Positions 34,268 to 43,309 of a stretch of 64,000 nucleotides of DNA are shown here, in pieces. The notes beneath the pieces are model-generated. The model was not told the origin of the DNA, ran no database searches, and saw nothing but the letters and a program-made list of their open reading frames with translations. Position 1 is the first letter of the stretch; every line of letters starts with the position of its first letter. This stretch comes from Bacillus sp. RO1 (GTDB lineage Bacteria; Bacillota; Bacilli; Bacillales; Bacillaceae_I). The stretch covers positions 28,364-92,363 of the forward strand of contig NZ_JAAZWB010000090.1 in the NCBI RefSeq assembly GCF_012524115.1, written 5' to 3'. Position numbers and translations under genes: made by a program.

Positions 34268-34570
34268 CATTCCATTCATCGTTCGAATCTCTTCTTTTGT
34301 CACGTCCGTACCCAGTTCATATATGGCTACGATAATTTTATCAAGGATTAATTGTTGCTTGTCTCGATGTTCCTGGGTGCTTTTTTCATTTAACGGGCTT
34401 TTAAATGCATCTGGACTATATTCTGTCCTATGCAGTTCCTCAAAAAGTCTCTCAATCTCATGAATTTCTTCCTGTGTTGCAAGGACTTCATAATATTTAA
34501 CCTGATCGTCAAATGGTTCCCGGTGAATTTGACCCGTCTCCATTGTTACATAGTACATAAACTTGTCCAA
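34253..34570 (-). CDS. conserved hypothetical protein, 105 residues
   Basis: A small acidic helical protein, MYYVTMETGQIHREPFDDQ at the start, with a central run VLATQEEIHEIERLFEELHRTEY. I recall similar Bacillus proteins loosely labelled hydrolase/acyltransferase, but I see no catalytic motif to support that. The start is TTG 34570, seven bases after GGAGGG. It ends inside its own terminator. Confidence 0.7.
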   Translation of the reverse strand: MDKFMYYVTMETGQIHREPFDDQVKYYEVLATQEEIHEIERLFEELHRTEYSPDAFKSPLNEKSTQEHRDKQQLILDKIIVAIYELGTDVTKEEIRTMNGMNQRV

Positions 34571-34600
34571 CGGAATTCCCTCCTTTCAAACACCATATCA

Positions 34601-34714
34601 TTACGCACTTTTTGTGCTGGTGGACGAGCTTTTTCTTTCTTTATAATAACGGAATCCTTCTTTCACCAATATCGGCAACACCGCAACAAATACTCTTTTA
34701 AATAATTTACTCAT
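34601..34714 (-). CDS. small basic amphipathic protein, 37 residues
   Basis: The frame reads MSKLFKRVFVAVLPILVKEG and continues FRYYKERKSSS. A hydrophobic stretch (VFVAVLPILV) flanked by basic residues suggests membrane association. AAGGAGGCGATAGA before the ATG is an excellent binding site. It lies 30 bases upstream of the 105-residue gene, probably in one transcript. Not recognised. Confidence 0.6.
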   Translation of the reverse strand: MSKLFKRVFVAVLPILVKEGFRYYKERKSSSTSTKSA

Positions 34715-34813
34715 TCTATCGCCTCCTTGTATTTATAGTGATGTAATACCCGCAGTCTTAACGCATAAAACAAAATCATTTTTTACTAGAGCACATTCAA
34801 GAGCATATTATTA

Positions 34814-34838
34814 GTTTTAATTCAAAGTATTGTGGTAT
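34814..34838 (+). promoter_or_regulatory. sigma-B-like promoter candidate before the DUF4397 gene
   Basis: GTTTTA (34814-34819) and TGGTAT (34833-34838), spaced 13 bp, resemble the GTTTAA/GGGTAT pattern of sigma-B. No good sigma-A promoter is seen in the same place. The match is moderate. Confidence 0.35.
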
Positions 34839-34849
34839 ATATTTGTTAT

Positions 34850-34871
34850 ACAGGAGATGAACATCACCTGT
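34850..34871 (+). promoter_or_regulatory. 22-bp near-perfect palindrome in the leader
   Basis: ACAGGAGATG-AA-CATCACCTGT has a single mismatch between arms. It lies at the expected transcription start of the DUF4397 gene, 30 bases before its start codon, so it could be an operator or an RNA hairpin. Confidence 0.5.
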
Positions 34872-34901
34872 ACATAAATTATACAAAAGGGAGAGATTTG
34901 A

Positions 34902-35702
34902 TTGAAGAAGTTACGTTTATTGATTGCAGGTATCGCAAGTATTTTGGCATTTTCGGTATTAGGAAGCTTTGCAAATGCAGATGACCAAGCAATGGTTCGT
35001 ATCATTCACGCTTCACCTGATGCCCCGGCAGTTGATGTTTATGTAAATGGCGAAGCAACAGTGGAAAATGCAGAATTCAAAGCAGCTACTGATTATATGA
35101 ACCTGCCAGCAGGAACGCACAAAGTGGAAATCTATGCAGCTGGAACAATGGGCGAAGCAGATCCGGTTATCGCTACTGATTTAACAGTTGAAGCAGGAAT
35201 GTCTTATACTGTTGCAGCAATCAACACAGTGGAAAACCTTGAATTATCCGTTACAACTGATGACAACATGGTAGCGGAAGGCCAATCAAAAATTCGTGTA
35301 GGTCACTTCTCACCTGATGCACCTGCAGTAAATGTTGGATTAATCGGTGGAGATGACGTATTCTCTGGTGCTGAATTTAAAGCAGTAACAGATTACATGA
35401 CACTAGATGCTGGAACGTATGATTTAGAGGTTCGTACTGCTGATGGTGGAGAGCAAGTATTAGACTTGTCTGGTACAATGCTTGAGGAAAATAAAGTTTA
35501 CTCTGTGTATGCAATCAACACAGTAGACAGCATTGAAGTACTATTACTAGAAGATAACACGATGATGCCAAGCGAAATGCCTCAAACAGGTATGGGTGGC
35601 GCTTCCCAATCTAATGGAATGAACTCTTGGGCTTTGATTGCCGGTCTTCTAGTGGTTGGGGCAGCGGTTGTTGGAGTGCGTCGCTTTGCGGCACAAAAAT
35701 AA
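34902..35702 (+). CDS. DUF4397 surface protein with MPQTG sorting-like signal
   Basis: A signal peptide (KKLRLLIAGIASILAFSVLGSFANA) precedes two DUF4397 repeats, starting RIIHASPDAPAVDVYVNG and RVGHFSPDAPAVNVGLIGG. The C terminus has MPQTG, a Gly/Ser spacer, a hydrophobic span (WALIAGLLVVGAAVVGV) and the positive tail RRFAAQK, the layout of a sortase substrate. The next gene is a class F sortase and overlaps it. The protein is therefore probably wall- or surface-attached by that enzyme. The start is TTG 34902 with AAAGGGAGAG upstream. Its ligand is unknown. Confidence 0.88.
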   Translation: MKKLRLLIAGIASILAFSVLGSFANADDQAMVRIIHASPDAPAVDVYVNGEATVENAEFKAATDYMNLPAGTHKVEIYAAGTMGEADPVIATDLTVEAGMSYTVAAINTVENLELSVTTDDNMVAEGQSKIRVGHFSPDAPAVNVGLIGGDDVFSGAEFKAVTDYMTLDAGTYDLEVRTADGGEQVLDLSGTMLEENKVYSVYAINTVDSIEVLLLEDNTMMPSEMPQTGMGGASQSNGMNSWALIAGLLVVGAAVVGVRRFAAQK

Positions 35703-36357
35703 TAGAAAATTAATTGGTCTGGTGGGAAGCCTTCTGGTCTTCTCCACAGCATGCACACCTATTGCACAAAATGAAGCTGACACAAATCTTCCGCCGGAGT
35801 CTGTCAAAGCTCCGGCGGAAGAAATAGCTTCACAGGTAGATGAGAATACTATTAAACCAGTCGAAGAAAATCAAACAGGGCAAAGCAAAACGGAAAGTGC
35901 AGCTCCTCCCAAAGGCATCATTCCCACTAGGCTCACCATTCCTGCCATCAATGTTGATGCAAATGTGGAACCATACGGACTCGATGAATCTGGTGCAATG
36001 GCTGTTCCTGAAGACGGGGAAACTGTCGCTTGGTTTGAACCTGGAACAAAACCTGGTGCAAAAGGAAATGCAGTCTTGGCTGCACATGTTGACGACTACA
36101 CTGGCCCCGCCATTTTTTTCTATTTGAAAGATTTGGAGATTGGGGACGAAATTATTGTGGAAGATGGTAACCAAACCTTGACCTTTGTTGTCACAGGAAA
36201 GGAAGCCTATCCTTACAATCAAGCACCGATTCGGACCATTTTTGGACCAACAAACAAGCAACAACTAAACTTGATTACTTGTACAGGTCTATATGATCGT
36301 AAAACAAACAACCATCAAGAACGGCTGGTTGTCTATACGGAATTAAAAGAAACCTGA
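35686..36357 (+). CDS. class F sortase, probable lipoprotein
   Basis: The sortase core begins PTRLTIPAINVDANVEPYG and contains the catalytic His in VLAAHVDDYTG, Cys in LNLITCTG and Arg in QERLVVYT. At the N terminus, basic RHKNNRK precedes a hydrophobic stretch and STAC, a lipobox-like cleavage site, so the enzyme may be lipid-anchored. No ATG is available. TTG 35686, nine bases from GGAG, gives a clean signal peptide; TTG 35656 is an alternative. It overlaps the DUF4397 gene by 17 bases, implying coupled translation with its presumed substrate. Confidence 0.85.
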   Translation: MRHKNNRKLIGLVGSLLVFSTACTPIAQNEADTNLPPESVKAPAEEIASQVDENTIKPVEENQTGQSKTESAAPPKGIIPTRLTIPAINVDANVEPYGLDESGAMAVPEDGETVAWFEPGTKPGAKGNAVLAAHVDDYTGPAIFFYLKDLEIGDEIIVEDGNQTLTFVVTGKEAYPYNQAPIRTIFGPTNKQQLNLITCTGLYDRKTNNHQERLVVYTELKET

Positions 36358-36394
36358 AGCTTCTCTATATAAGAGAGAACTTCAGGTTTTTTAA
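36350..36394. terminator. bidirectional terminator after the sortase gene
   Basis: AAACCTGAAG (36350-36359) pairs with CTTCAGGTTT (36380-36389), with TTCTCT/AGAGAGAA continuing the stem and T runs beyond. It separates converging genes. Confidence 0.85.
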
Positions 36395-36963
36395 TAGGTT
36401 TTTATAGAGAAGGTGATCTTTCCTTCTTCAGATTCACGATAGGTAATACCTGAAGCATCAAATGAAGAAAGGAGCACTTCTTTTTCTACTGCTTCAAGCT
36501 TTTCAAGTTCAGACAACTTTTTCTCGATGTCTTCTTCCCTCAGCCTAACATTCTGCTGATATTGATAAAAAAACATATACCTGGCAGTTATTAACCCCGC
36601 TGCTGCTTCGTGATGCTCTTCCCAATTTAGTGGAAAAGACAATTTACTTGCAGTAATCATAAGGGTACGAAATTCCTGTTCCTCTTCTTTGGAAAAAGGA
36701 GAAACGTCCCCATTCTTCAGAGCATGTTCCACAGATTCGGAATAATGTTTACTTTTTATCAAAAGTTGATTCATTTCATTTACATAATTCGCTACTTCTT
36801 CCTGACTCTTTACCTTCATCCCATCATAAAAGCTTAGAAAAGTGATGGTCCCCACAATTAGGGCCAACGCCATTAAGAAAAAAGTAACCGTCCTAGGATT
36901 GATATCCCAAAAGCGATCGTCTTCTAGTTCTTCTATTTCCCTTTGCTCATTACGAAAAATCAT
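36391..36963 (-). CDS. hypothetical single-pass membrane protein
   Basis: A cytoplasmic acidic N terminus (EQREIEELEDDRFWD) precedes one TM segment (TVTFFLMALALIVGTITFLSFY). The remaining 120 residues are extracellular and helical with coiled-coil tendency (LREEDIEKKLSELEKLEAVEKEV). I do not recognise a family. ATG 36963 is my choice but its binding site (GGGGATATACTGCCT) is weak; the frame is open to 37020. It is divergent from mreBH. Confidence 0.6.
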   Translation of the reverse strand: MIFRNEQREIEELEDDRFWDINPRTVTFFLMALALIVGTITFLSFYDGMKVKSQEEVANYVNEMNQLLIKSKHYSESVEHALKNGDVSPFSKEEEQEFRTLMITASKLSFPLNWEEHHEAAAGLITARYMFFYQYQQNVRLREEDIEKKLSELEKLEAVEKEVLLSSFDASGITYRESEEGKITFSIKTY

Positions 36964-37097
36964 AGGCAGTATATCCCCGTTTTTTTCTAGAATATAACAT
37001 AACTCCCCAGTAAAATCCATGAGTTTCTATTAGTTTAATAGTGTATCTACTCTTTACATGACACCTTAAAATATTACCATATTATTCTAGTCACCTC

Positions 37098-37123
37098 ACC
37101 CCCACAAAACGACATTCTTCGTA
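37098..37123 (+). promoter_or_regulatory. sigma-I-like promoter of mreBH
   Basis: ACCCCC (37098-37103) and CGTA (37120-37123) are 16 bp apart. This resembles the sigma-I type (CCCCC-rich -35, CGAA/CGTA -10). In B. subtilis mreBH belongs to the sigma-I heat-responsive regulon. Confidence 0.55.
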
Positions 37124-37177
37124 GAAAGTATATAAGAGACCTAAACTAACTAACTAAAAAGATTGGGTGAATGAATT

Positions 37178-38185
37178 ATGTTTTCAACAACTGAAATTGG
37201 GATCGACTTAGGTACAGCGAATACGCTGGTTTATAGTAAAAGTAAAGGGATTGTGTTCAATGAACCGTCCGTTGTAGCAATTGATTTAGAAACAAAAGCC
37301 GTGCTTGCTGTTGGGACAGAAGCGAAAAACATGATTGGTAAAACACCAGGCAGAATTGTGGCAGTTCGACCATTAAAGGATGGCGTTATCGCAGATTTCG
37401 ACATCACGACTAGCATGTTAAAGCAAATTATGAAAAAAGCGGGCAAAGCGATGGGCTTCTCCATCCGTAAGCCTAGTGTAGTTGTATGTACACCATCTGG
37501 CTCCACATCCGTTGAGCGTCGTGCGATTCAAGATGCTGTAAAAAACTGTGGTGCAAAGCATGTACATTTGATTGAAGAGCCTGTAGCGGCTGCCATTGGT
37601 GCAGACTTACCTGTTGATGAGCCTGTGGCAAACGTGGTAGTGGACATCGGTGGAGGTACAACTGAGGTTGCCATCATCTCTTATGGCGGTGTGGTATCTT
37701 GTAACTCTATCCGTGTAGGTGGAGACCAATTTGATGATGATATCGTGCACCACGTTCGCAAAAATTACAACCTTTTAATTGGTGAGCGTACTGCTGAGCA
37801 AATCAAAATGACAATTGGTTATGCCCTAGTGGACCACGAGGAAATCACAATGGAAATCCGCGGTCGTGACCTTGTAACAGGTCTACCAAAAACAATCGAA
37901 CTGCACTCTACTGAAATTCAAAAAGCAATCAAAGAATCTTTATTGCACATCCTTGAAGCAATTCGTTCAACACTAGAGGATTGCCCTCCTGAACTAAGTG
38001 GAGACATTGTGGACAGAGGGGTTATCATCACTGGTGGCGGAGCTCTGTTGAACGGCATGCAGGAATGGTTAAGCAATGAAATTGTTGTGCCTGTGTATGT
38101 TGCACCAAACCCATTAGAGTCTGTTGCGATAGGTACAGGAAAATCGTTGACTGTTATTCATAAGTTGCAAAAGGCTGCTACTTGA
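37178..38185 (+). CDS. mreBH: actin-like cell-shape protein MreBH
   Basis: This MreB-family protein directs lateral wall synthesis; MreBH guides the LytE hydrolase in B. subtilis. Nucleotide-binding motifs are [15 protein letters not shown] (phosphate 1), [16 protein letters not shown] (phosphate 2) and [13 protein letters not shown] (adenosine). The length, 335, and segments such as [18 protein letters not shown] fit MreBH best among MreB, Mbl and MreBH. It lacks the mreCD neighbours of MreB. GGGTGAATGAATT precedes the ATG. Its upstream region looks like a sigma-I promoter. Confidence 0.93.
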   Translation: MFSTTEIGIDLGTANTLVYSKSKGIVFNEPSVVAIDLETKAVLAVGTEAKNMIGKTPGRIVAVRPLKDGVIADFDITTSMLKQIMKKAGKAMGFSIRKPSVVVCTPSGSTSVERRAIQDAVKNCGAKHVHLIEEPVAAAIGADLPVDEPVANVVVDIGGGTTEVAIISYGGVVSCNSIRVGGDQFDDDIVHHVRKNYNLLIGERTAEQIKMTIGYALVDHEEITMEIRGRDLVTGLPKTIELHSTEIQKAIKESLLHILEAIRSTLEDCPPELSGDIVDRGVIITGGGALLNGMQEWLSNEIVVPVYVAPNPLESVAIGTGKSLTVIHKLQKAAT

Positions 38186-38201
38186 TTAAAAAAAATTAGA
38201 T

Positions 38202-38234
38202 AAAAACCGAGCTCTTCTTAGGGCTCGGTTTTTG
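38202..38234 (+). terminator. terminator of mreBH
   Basis: AAAAACCGAGC (38202-38212) pairs with GCTCGGTTTTT (38223-38233). Confidence 0.9.
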
Positions 38235-38278
38235 TTTGTTAATAAACCTATTGTATTTTAGTTGTTTGGGTAACCGCC

Positions 38279-38405
38279 GCTGTTGATTTCCGCAAATGGC
38301 TTCGCTTTCCTAGGGGCTGATGAGAGCCTCCTCGGCTACGCCTGCGGGGTCTCCACCTAGCGCTATCTCCCTCAGGAGTCTACGCCTTTTGCTCCAATCA
38401 ACAGC
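38279..38405 (+). repeat. dispersed TIR repeat, copy 4 (short form)
   Basis: The 127-bp element is bounded by GCTGTTGATT and AATCAACAGC. It closely resembles copy 2 but lacks the internal GGACAAGGAAGGC/GAAAATG block, joining CCCTCAGG directly to GAGTCTACGCC. Confidence 0.88.
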
Positions 38406-38506
38406 TATAAATTACGATAACGAAAAGTTAGTGCGTTTTAAGTTAACTGTTATAAATAATTTTCATAATAAAAAAGCCCCTTCCCATCCATGGGTAGAGA
38501 CCTCGT

Positions 38507-39607
38507 TCAATACAATCTATCCTGATAAAAATAATTCGGCAGCACTATTTTATTCTCATACGACTTATGAAAGATATGTGTCGCAGCAGGAGACACTGGT
38601 GGAATCAACCATGCCCATTCTCCTGTTACATGTCGGCAACTCTCTGCTTCCCTCTCTTCAAAATGCTTAAATTGCATCGCTGCCGTATGATGATCGACAA
38701 TGCTGACGCCCTTTTCCTTAAAGGAGTGGACCACCGCTACATTCAGCTCTATCAGCGCCTTATCCTTCCACATCGTCGCATTCGTACTCATATCAAGCTC
38801 CATAAGAGAAGCAACTTTTGGGAGCATATTGTATCTATCAACATCGGCAAAATTTCTCGCACCGATCTCTGTTTCCATATACCAGCCGTTAAATGGGGCA
38901 GCAGTATAGTGAATGCCACCGATCTCTAATCGCATATCGGATATTAATGGAGTTCCATACCACTTTAATCCCAAATCATCAAACCCAGGCATAGTAGGGT
39001 GCACGATCGGCACTTCAAGCACCATGTCATCTGGTATGGTAAATAGTTTTGGCTCCGCTCCATCCACCTGCACAATCAATGGCAAAATATCAAAGTGGGT
39101 CTTGGCACCTTCCCATCCTAGTTCCTGACATTTCCTCGTAAAATCAATTGATGCAGGGTCCCCGATAATTCCGTAATCGGTCTCATATCCAGCGTATCGC
39201 AAGAGTTGATGATTCCATATACGCAACTGCTTCCCTTCTTCTTTTTGCTGGCGAAAAACAGTGATAGCAGGCTTTATTTTTCCATTATTGGTTGCAAATT
39301 CAATGTGATGCATCAACGCTTCTGCAATATCTGTTTCGTCTTCTAAGTGTCGACGGTCTATTACATGTAACGAATTCCAAAATAGCCTGCCTATGCAACG
39401 ATTGCTGTTGCGCCAAGCCATTTTTGCACCATGTGACAACTCTTCATATGTATGTTCATAATATCCATAAAGGTCTATTTCATCTTTTATCAGCTGCAAT
39501 CTGGAATTCATTTCGTCCTCGGATTTTCCCAATTCCTGATAACATTGCAGGATGAATTCCTCTGCCTTTTTCGTAAGAACTTCCTTTTTTTCTAACAATA
39601 TGTCCAC
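38507..39607 (-). CDS. nos: nitric oxide synthase oxygenase
   Basis: Bacterial NOS makes NO from arginine with a borrowed reductase. The heme-ligating Cys is in [14 protein letters not shown], the arginine-binding Glu in [13 protein letters not shown], and pterin/dimer-interface residues lie in [29 protein letters not shown]. The length, 366, matches the Bacillus oxygenase-only form; there is no reductase domain. The start is GTG 39607 overlapping GAGGTGG, or TTG 39598. A single gene between a repeat and the YitT gene. Confidence 0.96.
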   Translation of the reverse strand: MDILLEKKEVLTKKAEEFILQCYQELGKSEDEMNSRLQLIKDEIDLYGYYEHTYEELSHGAKMAWRNSNRCIGRLFWNSLHVIDRRHLEDETDIAEALMHHIEFATNNGKIKPAITVFRQQKEEGKQLRIWNHQLLRYAGYETDYGIIGDPASIDFTRKCQELGWEGAKTHFDILPLIVQVDGAEPKLFTIPDDMVLEVPIVHPTMPGFDDLGLKWYGTPLISDMRLEIGGIHYTAAPFNGWYMETEIGARNFADVDRYNMLPKVASLMELDMSTNATMWKDKALIELNVAVVHSFKEKGVSIVDHHTAAMQFKHFEEREAESCRHVTGEWAWLIPPVSPAATHIFHKSYENKIVLPNYFYQDRLY

Positions 39608-39682
39608 CTCAACTAAATTTCCCTTCTTCTATTGTAGCTTTTTGGCATAGGAAATGGAACTTTTGGGTGCTGGTAATAAATA

Positions 39683-39725
39683 GGGACAGGTCCCTTACCC
39701 GCTAATGGGTCGAGGGACCTGTCCC
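39683..39725. terminator. large hairpin downstream of the YitT gene
   Basis: GGGACAGGTCCCT (39683-39695) pairs with AGGGACCTGTCCC (39713-39725), with ACCC/GGGT inside. Each arm contains the palindrome GGGAC-AG-GTCCC or its complement. The T run on the minus strand is poor (CTATTTATT), so termination is likely but not certain. Confidence 0.6.
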
Positions 39726-39731
39726 CAAAAC

Positions 39732-40586
39732 TCACTTCGTCACTAATTGTTTAAAGTTCTGTCCTAATATTTCTTTCATATTATGGACGGTAATAAAGGC
39801 CTGCTCGTCCGTTGCACCGATGAACTTTTTCAATTTAGAGAAGTCTTTTTTATTCAAAATGGTGGTAATTACTTCTTTTTCATCAGAGGTAAAGGCACCT
39901 TTTGCATAGTGTATGGTTGCCCCACGGCCCAACTGCCCCACGATATACGAGCGAATCTGGTCACTTTCACTACTAATGATGACCACTTCACGCATTTCGT
40001 TGACCTGCTGAAGCACATAGTCAATAACCAAGCCATTTAAAATGACGCCGAATACGGCATACATCCCTACTTCCGGTCCGAAAACCAATATGGAAGATAA
40101 AGCTATAAAGATATCTGCCAACAGAACGCCGCGACCCATATCAACCGAAAAATATTTGTTTAAAATCAATGCAATAATATCGGTTCCACCTGTGGATGCA
40201 CGCTGATTGAATACAAGCGCCATTCCAAGAGCTGCAATACATTGACCTATGATCAATTGTATTAAAATGTCCTCACTAATTGGCCCGCTAATAGGAAAAA
40301 GAGCCTCTAAGAGCCATACCATTACAGACAGCATCACACTGGCATAGATCGTTTTTGCTCCAAACCCGAATCCAAGCAGTAAAAAACCCACAACAAATAA
40401 AAGCAAATTGACGATCAACATTAACACACCGATAGAAACCATCGGGAACACATCGTTTAATATAATGGATAGTCCACTTACTCCCCCTGTTGCCAAGCTA
40501 TTGGGAGAGAGAAAAAAGTGTACATGTATCGCTACAAAAAGAGGACCTACGTGCAAGAATAAAAGTGTTTTTAAGTGTTTGTTCAT
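39732..40586 (-). CDS. YitT family membrane protein
   Basis: The family has an N-terminal membrane domain of five or six TM segments (FFLSPNSLATGGVSGLSIIL is the characteristic first motif; FNQRASTGGTDIIALIL is the second) and a C-terminal DUF2179 domain (VVIISSESDQIRSYIV, GATIHYAKGAFTSDEKEVITTIL). It has 284 residues. Function is unknown. The start has GGGAGGCTGACCGGT before ATG. It stands alone on the minus strand. Confidence 0.92.
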   Translation of the reverse strand: MNKHLKTLLFLHVGPLFVAIHVHFFLSPNSLATGGVSGLSIILNDVFPMVSIGVLMLIVNLLLFVVGFLLLGFGFGAKTIYASVMLSVMVWLLEALFPISGPISEDILIQLIIGQCIAALGMALVFNQRASTGGTDIIALILNKYFSVDMGRGVLLADIFIALSSILVFGPEVGMYAVFGVILNGLVIDYVLQQVNEMREVVIISSESDQIRSYIVGQLGRGATIHYAKGAFTSDEKEVITTILNKKDFSKLKKFIGATDEQAFITVHNMKEILGQNFKQLVTK

Positions 40587-40791
40587 ACCGGTCAGCCTCC
40601 CTCTAGTATTTTACAGTCTAGTTGGGATTATAAAGACCATGACCAAGCATGTAAACACATAAAAAAGAAGTTGCACAATTGAAAGCGGATTAATTCTTTT
40701 CACGTGAAACAAACGTTTGTTTAAACATTTCTTCTCGCTTAAACGCAAGCCACTGAAAAACTTAAAAATATTATGTTATTAGTGAATTCTA

Positions 40792-40973
40792 GCTGTTGAT
40801 TGGAGCAAATGGCGAGGACTCCTCGAAAATGCTACTCATTTTCTTCGTGCTATGTATCGCTGCGGAGCCTTCCTTGTCCTAAGGGAGATAGCGGTAGCTA
40901 GAGACCCCGCAGCAGATCAAGTAGGCTCAAGCACCACCCCTAGGAAAGCGAAGCCATTTGCGGAAATTAACAG
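40792..40973 (-). repeat. dispersed TIR repeat, copy 5 (long form, inverted)
   Basis: The 182-bp element is bounded by GCTGTTGATT and AATTAACAGC (one mismatch). It holds the complete set of blocks in inverted orientation, including GAAAATG/CATTTTC. It occupies most of the 434-base gap between the YitT and flippase genes. Confidence 0.88.
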
Positions 40974-41020
40974 CGGTGTCTAAACAATATCTTAAATAAG
41001 AGATTCTTTCAGTGGCCTCC

Positions 41021-42355
41021 TTAAACAGAGGGAGAATCTATCCGTTTCAACCACAAGGTGACATGGATCTTGTTGCATACAGTAAAATAATGCATCAACG
41101 TTAAAAGCACCATCCCCGTATTCATTCCGAGGATCACCCCGTTCATTTGCAGACTTGGGAGTGAACCTAGAAGAAACATAAGTATGAATGAAGTACATGT
41201 TGACCAGATGGAGTGTAAAAGAGCATCCTTGATTAACCCTAAACCAATCAAATATGCCTGTAATGGCGAGACAAACAAATGAAAGAGAAAGAAAGGCCAT
41301 AATAGTTGCACATAAGATGCAGCATGGGAATTTTCAAAAAAGACATTGGTCAGCGGAATAGCAAAATGATAAAAAACCATCACAATAGGAATGCCATAAA
41401 TAAAGGTGATAATCATCACTTGCTTTAAAAGCCTCTGCATCTTCCTGAAATCGTGATTCGCATGAGCCTCAGACACTGTTGGAATAAGGACTATTAACAG
41501 AGAGTGGGCAATAAATCCAGGAAAAAACCCAATAGTCAGCGCCACCCCTGCAAGAAGCCCAAACTCCTCCAGTGCGATTGTATGGCTGAGTCCTGCTTTT
41601 ACTAGCGCTATCTTAATAAGAAAAGGTTGAATCGCATTGGTGACGGCATGGAAAAGTCTCATCCCAGTTGTAGGAATGGAGACCTCAAGCAAGCTCTTCC
41701 TCACTGTCCTTCCATCAATTTGGGCGGCAGCCTTCGTTTTTAATTCAATATACTGGAGCCTGTACATATAAAGAAGATACAAACAAACAATCAGCTCCGT
41801 CGCCACCAATGTGCAAAGAGCAATCAGAATGGAAACCTCCAACGTAAAATGAAAGAAGTGATATACAAGAACAAGTAGACTCAGTTGCACAATCTTTCTT
41901 AAAAAGTTAGAGATTGCGATTTTCCCCATATGCTGTAGACCCATAAAGTATCCTCTTGCGATAGATGAGAAGGAAATGACCGGTATCAAAATCAGAATCA
42001 ACCATTTTACAAGTGGATGGTAATGCTGAAAAACCGGAACAAATGGCAGAATGATAGCTGCAACAAACAGCACCATCAGGGTAAAAACAATGGTCAGCCT
42101 CATGGCATGATGGAGCATGCTTTGATGATACTTCTCTTCTTTGGCAGCGACAAATTTGGAAATTGAGATTGGCAATTCCAAACTCGAAATGACCACTACC
42201 AGAAAAATAACTGGCAGGACAGACATATAAAGCCCCATGCCTTCTTCTCCAAGGTTTTTCGCCAATACCATATTTACGATAAATTCTATGCTTTCTCCTA
42301 GAAAGGCGGCGATTGCCAGAAGGAGTGTCCCTTTGAGAAATTTATTCATAGCCAA
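41021..42355 (-). CDS. SpoVB/YkvU-like polysaccharide flippase
   Basis: An integral membrane protein of the MOP/MATE-type exporter superfamily with about 12-14 TM segments. The N-terminal FLKGTLLLAIAAFLGESIEFIVNMVLAKNLGEEGMGLY is typical of SpoVB and its paralogues, which act in spore cortex or polysaccharide assembly. At 444 residues it is shorter than SpoVB (about 518) and near YkvU. I take TTG 42355, six bases from GAGGGG; ATG 42349 is nearly equivalent, and the frame is open to 42385. An imperfect hairpin (41001-41039) overlaps the stop. Confidence 0.82.
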   Translation of the reverse strand: MAMNKFLKGTLLLAIAAFLGESIEFIVNMVLAKNLGEEGMGLYMSVLPVIFLVVVISSLELPISISKFVAAKEEKYHQSMLHHAMRLTIVFTLMVLFVAAIILPFVPVFQHYHPLVKWLILILIPVISFSSIARGYFMGLQHMGKIAISNFLRKIVQLSLLVLVYHFFHFTLEVSILIALCTLVATELIVCLYLLYMYRLQYIELKTKAAAQIDGRTVRKSLLEVSIPTTGMRLFHAVTNAIQPFLIKIALVKAGLSHTIALEEFGLLAGVALTIGFFPGFIAHSLLIVLIPTVSEAHANHDFRKMQRLLKQVMIITFIYGIPIVMVFYHFAIPLTNVFFENSHAASYVQLLWPFFLFHLFVSPLQAYLIGLGLIKDALLHSIWSTCTSFILMFLLGSLPSLQMNGVILGMNTGMVLLTLMHYFTVCNKIHVTLWLKRIDSPSV

Positions 42356-42538
42356 AATTGTCCCCTCTCTCCAACTCTCACTCATGAAAATCCATTTCCT
42401 ATTTTATGAGACAAGTTGTGAAAATATGGCTGGAAGTTGTGAGTCATTCTACTTATTCTTTATCCTGGCATATTAGGATGGTTATGTATGTTCGACAAAA
42501 GGAATAGTAATAGTAGAGAGAAGAAAGGAGTGTTTCAG

Positions 42539-43267
42539 ATGTGGAGACTTTTGTTGAACATCGCAGCATTTATATTGGTCATAGTTGTAAATTATCTTGC
42601 TAATGCCCTTCCGCTTAATGGACTTACTACAGGTGATATCGCCAACCGAATTACCGTTCTTTTTCAACCAGCAGGCTATGTATTTTCCATCTGGGGTTTA
42701 ATTTATCTTTTGCTAGGTATATGGGTCATTCGTCAGGTACCCAAATCACGTAGAGACCTGCCGATATATGTGAACACCAGTGGTCTGTTTGTCTTAAGCT
42801 GCTTATTGAATAGTGCATGGGTGGTACTGTGGCATTACGGATTCTGGGTGACAACGGTGGTTGTGATGATTAGCTTATTGCTAACACTTATCGCACTATA
42901 TACGAAAATGCGCGCATCTAACCCCGGCAAGCTGGATTTTGCAACGTTCTCCATTTATCTTGGCTGGATTAGTGTCGCAACCATTGCCAATATCAGTTAT
43001 GTTTTGGTTGAAAAGGGCTGGGATGGATTTGGATTATCAGATGTGACATGGACGGTCATCATGCTTGTTGTGGCCACGCTTTTGGCAGTCTGGTTCCGAA
43101 TTTCTCAAGGCGATTGGATTTATCCGCTTGTGTTCGTATGGGCATTTATTGGAATCGGTGTGAAGAATATGGAGGAGTATAGCAATGTCGCTTATGTTGC
43201 GTATGCCCTGTCTGCGGTGATCTTGGTAATGACGTTGCTTGGGGGTAAGGTGGGTAAGAAAGAGTAG
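42539..43267 (+). CDS. TspO/MBR-like tryptophan-rich membrane protein
   Basis: A membrane protein of 242 residues with about seven hydrophobic segments. FQPAGYVFSIWGLIYLLLGIW and LLNSAWVVLWHYGFWVTT echo the TspO/MBR motif (PP-x-W-xF-x-W and LNxxW). It is longer than classical TspO (about 155). TspO proteins bind porphyrins or tryptophan-related ligands; a role here is unknown. ATG 42539 follows AAAGGAGTGTTTCAG; the frame is open from 42488. Confidence 0.8.
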   Translation: MWRLLLNIAAFILVIVVNYLANALPLNGLTTGDIANRITVLFQPAGYVFSIWGLIYLLLGIWVIRQVPKSRRDLPIYVNTSGLFVLSCLLNSAWVVLWHYGFWVTTVVVMISLLLTLIALYTKMRASNPGKLDFATFSIYLGWISVATIANISYVLVEKGWDGFGLSDVTWTVIMLVVATLLAVWFRISQGDWIYPLVFVWAFIGIGVKNMEEYSNVAYVAYALSAVILVMTLLGGKVGKKE

Positions 43268-43309
43268 TTACATTTTCATATGATTTCGAACAGTATTGAT
43301 TTGTATGAA

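Noticed and set aside
38470..38506. Terminator after nos
   Set aside because: The CCCATCCATGGG sequence cannot form a stem with an adequate loop, and no strong alternative was found.
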